A DNA stretch of 64,000 nucleotides from Stenotrophomonas rhizophila (GTDB lineage Bacteria; Pseudomonadota; Gammaproteobacteria; Xanthomonadales; Xanthomonadaceae): positions 2,708,984 to 2,772,983 of the forward strand of contig NZ_CP007597.1 in NCBI RefSeq assembly GCF_000661955.1, given 5' to 3'. Position 1 is the stretch's first letter; every line of letters begins with the position of its first letter. Under the pieces are notes generated by a model. The model saw only the letters and a program-made list of their open reading frames with translations, searched no databases and was not told the DNA's origin. Below are positions 45,242 to 53,738 of this stretch, one piece after another. The position numbers were made by a program, and so were the translations under genes.

Positions 45242-45673
45242 TCAGGCCGCTGACAAGTCTTTGCTGAGAAACACGCGACGCGCTCCGGCCGGTTCGCACG
45301 GTACCTCGCCGAACACCTGCCAACCGTGCTTCACATAGAAATCCGGCGCCTGGAAGCTGATGGTGTACAGCACACCAGAGCAGCACCCACGCCGCCTGGC
45401 TTCGTCCTCAGCGGTCGCGAGAATGCGCGCGCCGAGGCCATGCCCACGCAGTTCTGCCGGAAGGTAGAACAGATCAATGAACAACATCCCCAATGATGTC
45501 CGGCCAGTCAGACCGCCCAGCACCTTGCCGGTTTCGGGATCAGTGACCAGAACCGCCAACGCACGCCGGTCGGCGTAACCGGCCGCATCCAGATTGAAGC
45601 CATCCAATCCATTGGCGATCAGATCCAGCGCCTCTGCATCAGGCGAGTCTGTGATGGAGATATCGAACTGCAT
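45242..45673 (-). CDS. GNAT family N-acetyltransferase
   Basis: 143 residues from ATG 45673. Core LAVLVTDPETGKVLGGLTGRTSLGMLFIDLFYLPAELRGHGLGARILATAEDEARRRGC has the acetyl-CoA loop RGHGLG, and FYVKHGWQVFGEVP closes the fold. Convergent with the P-loop kinase. Substrate unknown. Confidence 0.88.
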   Translation of the reverse strand: MQFDISITDSPDAEALDLIANGLDGFNLDAAGYADRRALAVLVTDPETGKVLGGLTGRTSLGMLFIDLFYLPAELRGHGLGARILATAEDEARRRGCCSGVLYTISFQAPDFYVKHGWQVFGEVPCEPAGARRVFLSKDLSAA

Positions 45674-45806
45674 GGTTCCATCTGCTGGCAGTGTTGGGAC
45701 CTTGAATCCTAGCAAATCGGAGCGGCTCCTCAGCGACAGCGGATCATGTGGGCACCACCCTCCCCCGCCCGTTCTTTCGCCCGCCGCCTCAACACCCCGT
45801 CGTCCA

Positions 45807-46532
45807 TCAGGTCCAATCAAACGAGAACAGCACGGTGCGGCTGTCCGGTTCGTACAGCATCACGATGGCATCCGGGCCGGTGGCACACCAGTTGTAACCG
45901 GCGACCGTGGCAACCGCGAAGAACGGCCTGCCCGCACGGGTGATGCGCACATTCTCCGCATCGGCCGCGCGATCGCGCTCATACATCAGCGGATCGAGCC
46001 ACAGCTCGAACGCAGGCGGGATGGGCGCGGTCTCGGTCCAGTTCCCGTCGGAGATCTGTCCACCCAGCGTGTCCAGGTAGGCCTGCTCGTTGGGGCCGCC
46101 TTCGCCAAAGTGCGAATAGCTGGCCAACCGCCCCTGGTCCTTGAAATAGGCCTTCGCCCTTTCGTAGCTGTCCCGCATTTCGCCGATGTGCTCCACCAGC
46201 TCCGGATCCTGCACGTTGCTCCCCAGGAAGTAGCCTTCTTCCCCGAGGAAACGCATACGGTTGTCGGTCGTCAGCTCGAACGCGATCCAGTTGGTGCCGA
46301 TGCAGGCGTTGTGATGCGCCTCGGTCTCTTCGCCAAGGCATCCTTCATAGGGCTCGACGGGGCACAGCATCGTGGCCACGGTGCCCGCCAGTTCCGGACG
46401 CAGAATGCCCAGGTCCACGGAGATCAGCGGCAGCAGATGCGCCGCCAACCACGCCTGCCCGGGAGCGAATACCTCTGTGGGAAACGGGGTGAGGCCCGGC
46501 TGGAGCTCGCGGATATCGGTCTGGTAGAACAT
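45807..46532 (-). CDS. Hypothetical protein
   Basis: 241 residues from ATG 46532 (MFYQTDIRELQPGLTPFPTEV); the upstream extension is unlikely. Soluble, mixed alpha/beta, rich in aromatic residues, with no signal peptide. Features such as AHHNACIGTNWIAFELTTDNRMRFLGEEGYFLG and CATGPDAIVMLYEPDSRTVLFSFDWT are not tied to a known family by me. It looks like an immunity or SMI1-like single-domain protein in shape only; I do not assign a function. Confidence 0.7.
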   Translation of the reverse strand: MFYQTDIRELQPGLTPFPTEVFAPGQAWLAAHLLPLISVDLGILRPELAGTVATMLCPVEPYEGCLGEETEAHHNACIGTNWIAFELTTDNRMRFLGEEGYFLGSNVQDPELVEHIGEMRDSYERAKAYFKDQGRLASYSHFGEGGPNEQAYLDTLGGQISDGNWTETAPIPPAFELWLDPLMYERDRAADAENVRITRAGRPFFAVATVAGYNWCATGPDAIVMLYEPDSRTVLFSFDWT

Positions 46533-46720
46533 GGCGGTCCCTGCATGAGAAAAAGACGGTCGATACGTCGTAGTGTGCACCCGGCCAGCGAGCGAAGGAA
46601 ACGCTGCGGCTCCGACGGCGCCAAAAGCACGGTGTTGTGTTGCCCGATGGTGTGGTGTCCAAAGATGGCGAGCAACTTCCCCCACATCGCATCACGATGG
46701 GCGCACACCAGGAGACGCCC

Positions 46721-47242
46721 ATGCACCGTTGGCATCTGAGCGGCCTTGACCACCGCCAATTCGAATACCTCGTTGAGATGGATGACAGCGACCTCGCAGC
46801 GCGCGGTATCGTGCGCTGCGTAGCCACGCAGGATCACGGATTCCCGTGCCGCATCAGCCTGGTCGATGCACGCGTCGGCGAAGAACTGTTGCTGCTTCCC
46901 TACACGCACCTGGCATCCAGCTCGCCCTACCGCGCATCCGGGCCGGTGTTCATCCGGTGCCATGCAGTACGCTGCGTGTTGCCACCCGGCGTGGTGCCGC
47001 CCTACGTGCATCGCAGGCAGATGTCGGTACGCGCCTACGACGCCGGGGCGTTCATGCTGAGCGGGCAGGTCTGCGAAGGCGCTGAAGTGGCCGCCACGCT
47101 GGACCAGTTGTTCGATGATCCCCACGTGCACCAGGTCCATCTGCACAACGCCGGGCGCGGCTGCTATTCCTGCCGTGCCGAACGCTGCACGACCGACGTT
47201 CAGCCCGACGCGACGCCGCCGTCGGTCGAGATCAATCCATAG
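46721..47242 (+). CDS. DUF1203 family protein
   Basis: 173 residues from ATG 46721, preceded by AGGAG (the ORF is open from 46637). The family pattern is clear: DLAARGIVRCVATQDHGFPCRISLVDARVGEELLLLPYTHLASSSPYRASGPVFIR and, near the end, HLHNAGRGCYSCRAER. Biochemical role unknown. The last 43 bases overlap the convergent GNAT gene. Confidence 0.85.
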   Translation: MHRWHLSGLDHRQFEYLVEMDDSDLAARGIVRCVATQDHGFPCRISLVDARVGEELLLLPYTHLASSSPYRASGPVFIRCHAVRCVLPPGVVPPYVHRRQMSVRAYDAGAFMLSGQVCEGAEVAATLDQLFDDPHVHQVHLHNAGRGCYSCRAERCTTDVQPDATPPSVEINP

Positions 47243-47748
47243 ACATCAAAGTCACGCGCCACACCCCGCACCTGCCGGAAGTGGCGTAGTCGGCCTTCGT
47301 GCTGGAAACCACAGCGGCGCAGCACGGCGGCGGAGGCCACGTTGGTGTCCAGCACGCACGCCTGGATGCGATGCCAGCCGAAGGCCGCCAACGCCCATCG
47401 GCTGACAGACTGGCACAGCGCGCTGGCGATCCCGCGCCCCCAGTACGCCGGGCAGAGTTCATAGGCGATTTCTGCGGTGCCATGCGGCCACTGGATGCTG
47501 TGGAAGCCGATGCTGCCCACCAAGGCACCGGCGCGATCCACGACGGCCATGCGGATCTGGGTAGGCGCGCGGGGTGTTTCCAGCGCGTCGAATAGCGGCG
47601 CCAGATCGTCCACGGAGGAGAGCTGCCAGCTAGTGTGTTCCAGTACGCCCGGTTGCATCAGGCAGGCATACCACTCGGCGGCGTCGTCCCGCACCAAGTG
47701 ACGCAGGCTGACCTCGGGGTGCCCGGAAGGTGGAATGCTGGTGCGCAT
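47200..47748 (-). CDS. RimJ/RimL-type GNAT acetyltransferase
   Basis: 182 residues from ATG 47748 (an ATG at 47778 is also in frame). VSLRHLVRDDAAEWYACL, IGFHSIQWPHGTAEIAYELCPAYWGRGIASALCQSVSRWA (acetyl-CoA loop GRGIA) and VLDTNVASAAVLRRCGFQHEGRLRHFRQVRGVARDFDVYGLI are diagnostic. Such enzymes acetylate protein N-termini or antibiotics. Overlaps the convergent DUF1203 gene by 43 bp. Confidence 0.9.
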   Translation of the reverse strand: MRTSIPPSGHPEVSLRHLVRDDAAEWYACLMQPGVLEHTSWQLSSVDDLAPLFDALETPRAPTQIRMAVVDRAGALVGSIGFHSIQWPHGTAEIAYELCPAYWGRGIASALCQSVSRWALAAFGWHRIQACVLDTNVASAAVLRRCGFQHEGRLRHFRQVRGVARDFDVYGLISTDGGVASG

Positions 47749-47802
47749 GATGCTGGGTGCCGGTGCGGTTTGCCTCAATCTGCCCGCGTCACACCGGATG
47801 GG

Positions 47803-48474
47803 TCAACCGGCAGCCGCGCTCAGGTGCTTGTGGAACAGCCGCATCTCCTGCGCGTCGGGCGCGCGCTCCAAGAGCGCCTGGTAGCGTGCTTGCAGCGCGT
47901 CGTGTGCCGAGCGCCGGTGCAACAGATACAGCGCGGGATAGTCGGTGTTGGCTTCGATCCATTCCGCTGCGTCTGCCCTGCGGAACCACTCCAACGATAG
48001 CGTGACGCTCGCGGACAGCTGTGCCTGCCAGCCCGGCACTTCGTCGAGGCTGTCGAACGCGCGCAGCCAGATCCAGAAGCGCGCGTTGAAGGCATCCAGC
48101 GCTTCGGTGTCGTCCCTGAGGCTCCGCCAATCAGTCAGCTCCGCCACCACCGGGTTGGACACACGGGCCTTGATGGTGGATTCGACCAGAGCGGGCGGCC
48201 AACTCTCCGGATAGTCGAATGCCTCGTCGCGCAGCGCCTGTTCCAGCACGGCGTTCACCCCTGCCATCAGCGTTCGATCAAGCAGACCCAGGGTGAGGTG
48301 GAGCGAGTACCACCCTTTCTGCTTGGACAACCCGACCGTGTAGCGGTGGGTGCGCCCGGATGCGCCGACGCGCTCGAAATGGCGCCCGCGCTTGAGCACG
48401 AATCCCGTGGCCGCGAACTCGGCGGCGACGGCATCGGTCAGCGTCTTCAGCATTGCCTGGGTAGCCTGGGTCAC
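47803..48474 (-). CDS. Hypothetical protein, possibly DUF4304-like
   Basis: 223 residues from a GTG at 48474; ATG 48453 is an alternative. The N-terminal AEFAATGFVLKRGRHFERVGASGRTHRYTVGLSKQKGWYSLHLTLGLL resembles DUF4304-type domains, which have a GF-x-R and Q/K-S pattern. No catalytic motif. The next gene upstream on the same strand ends 35 bp away, so they may form a pair. Confidence 0.7.
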   Translation of the reverse strand: MTQATQAMLKTLTDAVAAEFAATGFVLKRGRHFERVGASGRTHRYTVGLSKQKGWYSLHLTLGLLDRTLMAGVNAVLEQALRDEAFDYPESWPPALVESTIKARVSNPVVAELTDWRSLRDDTEALDAFNARFWIWLRAFDSLDEVPGWQAQLSASVTLSLEWFRRADAAEWIEANTDYPALYLLHRRSAHDALQARYQALLERAPDAQEMRLFHKHLSAAAG

Positions 48475-48508
48475 GCGTTACGCTCCTTGTGACGGTGCCG
48501 ACGCTCGC

Positions 48509-48820
48509 TCACGGCAGGGTGAATTTCCGGGCCATGCGCAGCGGCCACACCGAAGTGAACTGCGCGCCGCCGACCAGCCGGTAGGCTGCGGAGACGCTGT
48601 GCAGCACCCCAAGCCGGTCCAGCACGTCCTTGGCCCGCCGGAAGACCGAGCGCGGGTCGTCGGTGAACATGAACAGGTTGATCTCCTTGGCACTGATGTC
48701 GTGGCCGTCCAGCGCCGCCGTCGCGCCCAGGACCTGGCTGAGCTCTGCCTCCAGGGTGGCCAGGAAGGCCTCGTCGTCCAGCGACTTTCTCCAGAACTTG
48801 ATCACAAGCTGGTAATCCAT
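48509..48820 (-). CDS. Hypothetical protein (103 aa)
   Basis: Starts MDYQLVIKFWRKSLDDEAFLATLEAELSQVLG. A small alpha/beta protein without signal peptide, and no family recognised. Located upstream of, and probably co-transcribed with, the 223-residue protein. The pair of small soluble unknowns could be toxin-immunity like (speculative). Confidence 0.68.
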   Translation of the reverse strand: MDYQLVIKFWRKSLDDEAFLATLEAELSQVLGATAALDGHDISAKEINLFMFTDDPRSVFRRAKDVLDRLGVLHSVSAAYRLVGGAQFTSVWPLRMARKFTLP

Positions 48821-48939
48821 CGGGGGGCCTGCCGTTCAAGAAGGAACCGCCAAGGTTACCCTCCCTGGCGTCATCGACAACACCTTGATGTGCGGGCGAT
48901 CATGCTCCGGTCATCCCCTCCCGGACAGCGAAGACTGCC

Positions 48940-49350
48940 ATGGCCCCCTTCCGTTCGATTCTGTTGACCGCCCTGCTCGCACTGGCCCCCACCCTGGCCG
49001 GCGCGGCCGACAAAGTCACCACCACGCCGGTGCAGTTCGCCAAGGGCACCAGCAGCGCCACGCTGCGTGGCACCGTTGCCGGCTACGACACCGTCCGCTA
49101 CACGGTTGGCGCACGGGCCGGCCAGACCATGACCGTTACGCTGGCGGGCAGCGCCAATGCCAGTTTCAACGTGTACGCGCCGGGTGTGGTGCCCGGCCAA
49201 GGCGAAGCACTGGGAAGCACCGATGAGACGCGGCGCTGGACCGGCCCCCTGCCCGCCTCCGGCACCTACGTGGTGCAGGTCTATCAGATGCGTGCGCAGG
49301 CACGTCGCGGCGAGAAGGCACCGCATACGTTGACCGTCGCCATCCACTGA
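48940..49350 (+). CDS. Periplasmic g-type lysozyme inhibitor-like protein (PliG)
   Basis: 136 residues. Signal peptide MAPFRSILLTALLALAPTLAGA is cut before ADK. The mature part follows PliG: VQFAKGTSSATLRGTVAGYDTVRYTVGARAGQTMTVTL...ASFNVYAPGV and LPASGTYVVQVYQMRAQARRGEKAPHTLTVAI. PliG binds goose-type lysozyme in the periplasm and protects peptidoglycan. The gap to the next gene is 2 bp. Assigned by pattern similarity to the E. coli protein from memory. Confidence 0.8.
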   Translation: MAPFRSILLTALLALAPTLAGAADKVTTTPVQFAKGTSSATLRGTVAGYDTVRYTVGARAGQTMTVTLAGSANASFNVYAPGVVPGQGEALGSTDETRRWTGPLPASGTYVVQVYQMRAQARRGEKAPHTLTVAIH

Positions 49351-49352
49351 CC

Positions 49353-50021
49353 ATGGATTTCCTCAAACTGCTCCGGTCGCTGGAAGAGTTTCTCTACGAA
49401 CTCTGCACCTGGTTCCTGTTCTTTCCGCGCACGTTGTACCGGGTCATCGTCTACCCGCGGCGCATGGCGCAGTACGTCAACACCGAGCTGACCCAGAAGC
49501 TGGACAAGCAGTTCGACGATGCGATCAGCCCGCCGATGTTCCTGATGCTGGCGGTGCTGGTCGCACACGGTGTGGAACTGCTGATGCACCAGCAGGTGAC
49601 CGGGACCGGGCAGCTGTCACGAACGGTGTTCGGCAACGAGGAAAGCCTGCTGCTGTATCGCTCGATCACCTTCGCGGTGTGGCCGCTGATCAGCAGCGTG
49701 CACCTGCTGCGGCGCAAGAAGGTGGCGATGACCCGTGAATCGCTGCGCCGTCCGTTCTTCATGCAGTGCTACCTGACGGCCCCGTTTGCGGTGGCGTTGT
49801 CGACCAGCATGGTGTTCGTGCGCCTTCCGGGCGCGCTGTCCACCCAGATCGGCATTGCGGTGTCGGTGCTGTCGCTGCTCTGGTATGCCGTGGTGCAGGC
49901 TGGCTGGCTGAAGGTGGCCCTGCAGCGATCGTGGCCGAACACGGTGCTGTCGACCATCTGGGTGCTGATGCTGGGCATCGTGATCAACAGCCTGATCGGC
50001 TGGATCCTGCTGGCGAACTGA
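49353..50021 (+). CDS. Multi-pass inner-membrane protein
   Basis: 222 residues, no signal peptide but four to five membrane helices: MFLMLAVLVAHGVELLM, ITFAVWPLISSVHLL, CYLTAPFAVALSTSMVF, IGIAVSVLSLLWYAVVQAGWL and VLMLGIVINSLIGWILL. The basic amphipathic N-terminus (FPRTLYRVIVYPRRMAQYV) is unusual. No family assigned. It lies 2 bp after the PliG-like gene, so an operon. Confidence 0.75.
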   Translation: MDFLKLLRSLEEFLYELCTWFLFFPRTLYRVIVYPRRMAQYVNTELTQKLDKQFDDAISPPMFLMLAVLVAHGVELLMHQQVTGTGQLSRTVFGNEESLLLYRSITFAVWPLISSVHLLRRKKVAMTRESLRRPFFMQCYLTAPFAVALSTSMVFVRLPGALSTQIGIAVSVLSLLWYAVVQAGWLKVALQRSWPNTVLSTIWVLMLGIVINSLIGWILLAN

Positions 50022-50109
50022 GCGTGCGGCAGTGCAGCGTTTACTGCACGTCGCGCCACATGCTAGATAAGTCCTGCGCATGTGCGCTGCAGAAGCAAGG
50101 AACCTGCTG

Positions 50110-50352
50110 ATGAAACTGCATTTGGCCGCGATGGCCGCATTGGTAATCACGTTGGGCGCAACCGGAACCGTCGGCATGGCCAAGGCCTCGCCACTGGACG
50201 GTCATTTCACCGAGTGCGTCCCGTTCATGGTCGCCAAGTACGTGTACCACCAGCGGTGCACCACCTATTACCTGGACGAGAACGGCAATCGCCACGTTGC
50301 CAGTGTCTACCACATCGACCAGGACGGGCAGTGGTACGTGCCCAACGAGTAA
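50110..50352 (+). CDS. Small secreted protein (80 aa)
   Basis: Starts at ATG 50110 behind AAGGA. Signal peptide MKLHLAAMAALVITLGATGTVG-like; mature part about 50 residues with two Cys (ECVPFMVAKYVYHQRCTTYYLDENGNRHVASVYH), probably a disulfide. Aromatic rich. No family recognised. An in-frame ATG at 50080 exists, but the signal peptide fits the later start. Confidence 0.72.
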   Translation: MKLHLAAMAALVITLGATGTVGMAKASPLDGHFTECVPFMVAKYVYHQRCTTYYLDENGNRHVASVYHIDQDGQWYVPNE

Positions 50353-50373
50353 GACGGCGGCGGTGAGCCGCAC

Positions 50374-50398
50374 GGGGTAGGCGCGCTCCGCCTGCCCC
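50374..50398 (+). terminator. GC-rich hairpin after the small secreted gene
   Basis: GGGGTAGGCG (50374-50383) pairs with CGCCTGCCCC (50389-50398), one G-U, with a CGCTC loop. No T-tract. Confidence 0.35.
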
Positions 50399-50483
50399 TC
50401 CATCCGCCAATGCGTGCAATTCCCCCTGGCCCCATTCCATGCGACCCTTCGGGGAAACGTTTTCATGGGATGGAGGGATTCCA

Positions 50484-51350
50484 ATGTTGTCTCGTTTTCG
50501 TCGTACCGCGCTGCTGGCGCTGATGGCCCTGTCACTGCCGGCCGGCCACGCACTGGCCGACACGGCTGCCCCGCTGCGGGTGATGTCATTCAATGTGCGC
50601 ACCCCCGTGGATACCGAACCCGGCCGCCGCTGGGACGACCGCCGCGATGCGATGGTCAGCCTGCTGCGCGAGCAGCACCCGGCGGTGTTCGGCACGCAGG
50701 AGCTGGTGCAGAAGCAGGCCGATTACCTGGTGGCCCACCTGCCCGGGTACCGCTGGTTCGGCAAGGACCGGCGCGGCGGCAGCGGCGACGAACATATGGG
50801 CGTGTTCTACGACAGCGCGCAGCTGAAGGTGGTGGAACAGGGCGATTTCTGGTTGTCCGACACGCCCGACGTGCCGGGCAGCATCACCTGGGGCAATCTC
50901 ATGCCGCGCATGGTCACCTGGGCCTTGTTCCAGCGCCAGGCCGACGGCAAGCAGTTCTACCTGCTCAACACCCACCTTCCCTACCGCGACGAGGACGAGC
51001 CGCGCCGCGTGCTGGGCGCCAAGCTGATCGCCACGCGCCTGGCCACGCTGCCCAAGGACATCCCGGTGGTGGTCACCGGCGACTTCAACAGCGAACCGGG
51101 CAGCACCACCTACCAGGCGTTCACCGCGGCACTGGGCGATGCCCGCAAGCTGGCCACCAAGGTCGATGGCCCGCGGCTGACCTTCCACGACTTCACCGGC
51201 AAGCCGACCGTGGAACTGGACTGGATCCTGGTGCGCGGCTTCAAGGTCGACCGTTTCCAGACGCTCGACAATGCGCCGGGCGGCGTGCTGCCGTCGGATC
51301 ATTATCCGGTGCAGGCCGAGCTGCGCTTCCCGGCGGCAGCAGCCCGCTGA
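50484..51350 (+). CDS. Secreted endonuclease/exonuclease/phosphatase family protein
   Basis: 288 residues from ATG 50484 (GGAGGG upstream). Signal peptide MLSRFRRTALLALMALSLPAGHALA. The EEP fold is shown by VMSFNVRTPVDTEPGRRWDDRRDAMVSLL, FGTQELVQKQ (catalytic Glu), LNTHLPYRDEDEP (His), VVVTGDFNSEPGS (Asp/Asn pair) and LPSDHYPVQAELRF (Asp-His). Predicted metal-dependent hydrolase in the periplasm; substrate may be nucleic acid or a phosphoester. Confidence 0.9.
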   Translation: MLSRFRRTALLALMALSLPAGHALADTAAPLRVMSFNVRTPVDTEPGRRWDDRRDAMVSLLREQHPAVFGTQELVQKQADYLVAHLPGYRWFGKDRRGGSGDEHMGVFYDSAQLKVVEQGDFWLSDTPDVPGSITWGNLMPRMVTWALFQRQADGKQFYLLNTHLPYRDEDEPRRVLGAKLIATRLATLPKDIPVVVTGDFNSEPGSTTYQAFTAALGDARKLATKVDGPRLTFHDFTGKPTVELDWILVRGFKVDRFQTLDNAPGGVLPSDHYPVQAELRFPAAAAR

Positions 51351-51500
51351 GGCAACCCATCCAGGCCGTGCCGCACATCGCGGCGCGGCCTGGGCACCGT
51401 AGCGGCCGCTGCGGTTGGGACAGCGCGGGCGGGGCTACGTCACGCCCCGTCGATGCCCGCGGTGCGATACCGGCACCCTCCCACCCTGGAGGTGCCCACC

Positions 51501-51884
51501 ATGGCCCACCGCAGCCGCCTGGCCGGTTTCATCATCGATTGCCACAACACCCCCGCCGACGAAGCCGCTGCCTTCTGGTCGGCAGCACTGGGGTACCGCG
51601 CGCAACCGGCCTATAGCGAAGAGGGGGCCGAGTACGCCGACCTGGCCGGGGCGCCAGCCGGGCTGAATGTGGAAGTGCAGCGGGTGGACCACGCGTCACG
51701 CGTGCACCTGGATATCGAAAGCGACGACATCGACGCCGAGGCCGTGCGCCTGGAAGCACTGGGCGCGCGCCGGATCGGATTCGTCAAACGCTGGTGGGTG
51801 ATGGAAGCCCCTACCGGACACCGGTTCTGCATCGTGCGCATGCGCGATGGGCAGGAGGGTGCGGCGGTGAACCACTGGGATTGA
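51501..51884 (+). CDS. VOC superfamily (glyoxalase-like) protein
   Basis: 127 residues from ATG 51501 (GGAGGTG upstream). GFIIDCHNTPADEAAAFWSAALGYRAQPAYSEEGAEYADLAG and RVHLDIESDDIDAEAVRLEALGARRIGFVKRWWVMEAPTGHRFCIVR show two beta-alpha-beta modules of the vicinal oxygen chelate fold. Glyoxalase_6 type. Function unspecified. Ends 2 bp before a convergent small gene. Confidence 0.88.
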   Translation: MAHRSRLAGFIIDCHNTPADEAAAFWSAALGYRAQPAYSEEGAEYADLAGAPAGLNVEVQRVDHASRVHLDIESDDIDAEAVRLEALGARRIGFVKRWWVMEAPTGHRFCIVRMRDGQEGAAVNHWD

Positions 51885-51885
51885 G

Positions 51886-52152
51886 TCAGGGCCTGCGTTG
51901 GCTGGCGCGCTCCCCCAACAGCCGGCACAACGCCAGATGCTGGTCGCGCGCTTGGCAGATCCGGGCCACGATGGCCAGGAACACCCCGATAAGAAGGACG
52001 CCGATGGCCAGAAGCGTGTCGGGAAGCCTGGCAAAGCCGAGCGCCACGATCACTGCGGCAAGCACCAGCAGCGTGATCGCGCCGGGCGACAGTGCCGCCT
52101 GCCCGGTCTGCGCGGGCGTGGCGTCGCCTCGCCACGGGTTGGGTTTGATCAT
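51886..52152 (-). CDS. Small membrane protein
   Basis: 88 residues from ATG 52152. Two adjacent hydrophobic segments (PGAITLLVLAAVIVALGFARL and DTLLAIGVLLIGVFLAIVARI) with a basic C-terminus. No family recognised. The 52153-52307 gap between it and smeX shows no gene I can support. Confidence 0.68.
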   Translation of the reverse strand: MIKPNPWRGDATPAQTGQAALSPGAITLLVLAAVIVALGFARLPDTLLAIGVLLIGVFLAIVARICQARDQHLALCRLLGERASQRRP

Positions 52153-52307
52153 GGAAACGTCCCCGGTAAAAGGGACGTTTTGTATCACTTGGATTGATGT
52201 CTACGGCAGTGGCAAAGCCGCCAATGGCCTCTTTTCTGGCTCGCAGTCGCGGCAAACTCTGACGCAGCGCACAGGTGAGGGCGGCCAGGCCGCCCTCACC
52301 TGCCAGG

Positions 52308-53738
52308 TCAGCGCAGCGTGCCGGCCACGGCCGGCGGTGCGGCATCCTGCTGCTGGCCCCAACCACCCAGGGCCTTGTACACCCCCACCACGCTCACGTT
52401 GACCGTGGATTCGGCCGCCGCCAGTGCGTCGTCCGCCGCCAGCTGGGTGCGTTGCGCATCCAGCAGGGTCAGGAAGTCTTCCGAACCCTCGCGGTAGCGG
52501 ATCTGCGCCAACTGCTCGGCACGCCGCGCGGCCTGCGCCTGCTCGGCGACGATGGCCAGCCGCGACTGCTGCTTGGCATACCGGGTGAGCGCGTTCTCGG
52601 TGTCCTCCAGCGCCAACAGCACCGCCTTCTCGTACTCGGCCGCCACACCGTCGGCCTGCGCCTTGCTGGCACGCAGGCGCGCCCGCACGGTACCGAAATC
52701 GAACGCGGCCCAGCTGATCGACGGGGTCACCGACCACGCCTTGTTGGCACCGTTGACCAGGCCGCTGGCATCGCCGGACAGGAAGCCGACGAAGCCGGTC
52801 AGGCTGATCCGCGGGAACAGATCGGCCGTGGCCACGCCCACGCGGGCAGTGGCGGCGGCCAGGCGGCGTTCGGCACTGCGCACGTCGGCACGCTGGCGCA
52901 GCAGGTCGGTGGTGTCACCCAACGGCAGCTGCTTGGCGTAGGCCGGCACTTCGCGCGGCTGCAGCAACTCGTCCAGTGCATCCGGACGCTGCCCCAGCAA
53001 CACCGCCAGGCGGTGCCGCGACTGCACTTCGGCCACTTCCAGCAATGGGATGTCGGCCTCGATCGCCTTCAGGCGTGCGCGGCTGCTCTGCACGTCCAGC
53101 TCGCTGCCGGCGCCCAGCTCCCAGCGGGCCTCGGTCAGGCGCTGGGTATCGCGCAGGTTAACGAGGGTGCGCTTGGCCACGTCGATGCGCTTCTGCGACC
53201 CACGCAGTTCGAAGTAGTTGCGCGCCACTTCGGCGGCCACGGTAACCTGGGCATCGGCAAGGTTGTCCTGCTCTGCCCCCAGGTCCGCACGCGCCGCTTC
53301 GGCGGCACGGCGCTGGCGACCGAACAGGTCCAGCTCCCAGCCGGCGTCAAAGCCGAGCTGGTAGGTTTCGCTGAAGACACGCTCGCCGCCCACGGTGGCA
53401 TCGGGCTGCTTGCGGCGGTCGTAGCTGCCGCCGGCGGTGACGTGCGGCAGCTGGTCCAGCCGCTGCTCGACGAACACCGCGCGCGCTTCACGCACGCGGG
53501 CCATCGAAATGCGCAGGTCCAGGTTGGTGCCCAGTGCGTCGTGCACCAGCTGTTCCAGCACCGGGTCATCGAACTGCGCCCACCAGCTTGCCACCGGCGA
53601 GGCGGAGGTGAACACCGGCGCGGCGGCGCCCTGCAGGGTCACCGGCGTAGCCGGTGGCGCCTGGTAGTTGGGGCCGACGCTGACGCAGCCGGCCAGCAGC
53701 GCGCTGGTCACGGCCACGGTCAACAGGCGGATCACCAT
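52308..53738 (-). CDS. smeX: Outer-membrane efflux lipoprotein (SmeX)
   Basis: 476 residues. Lipobox LTVAVTSALLAGC, then the NodT/OprN-type TolC family pattern (two OEP repeats; SWWAQFDDPVLEQLVHDALGTNLDLRISMARVREARA, AEVARNYFELRGSQKR). The ATG at 53738 overlaps the smeU2 stop by 7 bases. It is the exit channel of the tripartite pump. Gene order identifies it as smeX of smeU1-V-W-U2-X. Confidence 0.92.
   Translation of the reverse strand: MVIRLLTVAVTSALLAGCVSVGPNYQAPPATPVTLQGAAAPVFTSASPVASWWAQFDDPVLEQLVHDALGTNLDLRISMARVREARAVFVEQRLDQLPHVTAGGSYDRRKQPDATVGGERVFSETYQLGFDAGWELDLFGRQRRAAEAARADLGAEQDNLADAQVTVAAEVARNYFELRGSQKRIDVAKRTLVNLRDTQRLTEARWELGAGSELDVQSSRARLKAIEADIPLLEVAEVQSRHRLAVLLGQRPDALDELLQPREVPAYAKQLPLGDTTDLLRQRADVRSAERRLAAATARVGVATADLFPRISLTGFVGFLSGDASGLVNGANKAWSVTPSISWAAFDFGTVRARLRASKAQADGVAAEYEKAVLLALEDTENALTRYAKQQSRLAIVAEQAQAARRAEQLAQIRYREGSEDFLTLLDAQRTQLAADDALAAAESTVNVSVVGVYKALGGWGQQQDAAPPAVAGTLR

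Noticed and set aside
43449..48900. Phage or integrative element at ssrA
   Set aside because: No integrase or phage gene and no second copy of the ssrA 3' end, so only a possible remnant is claimed.
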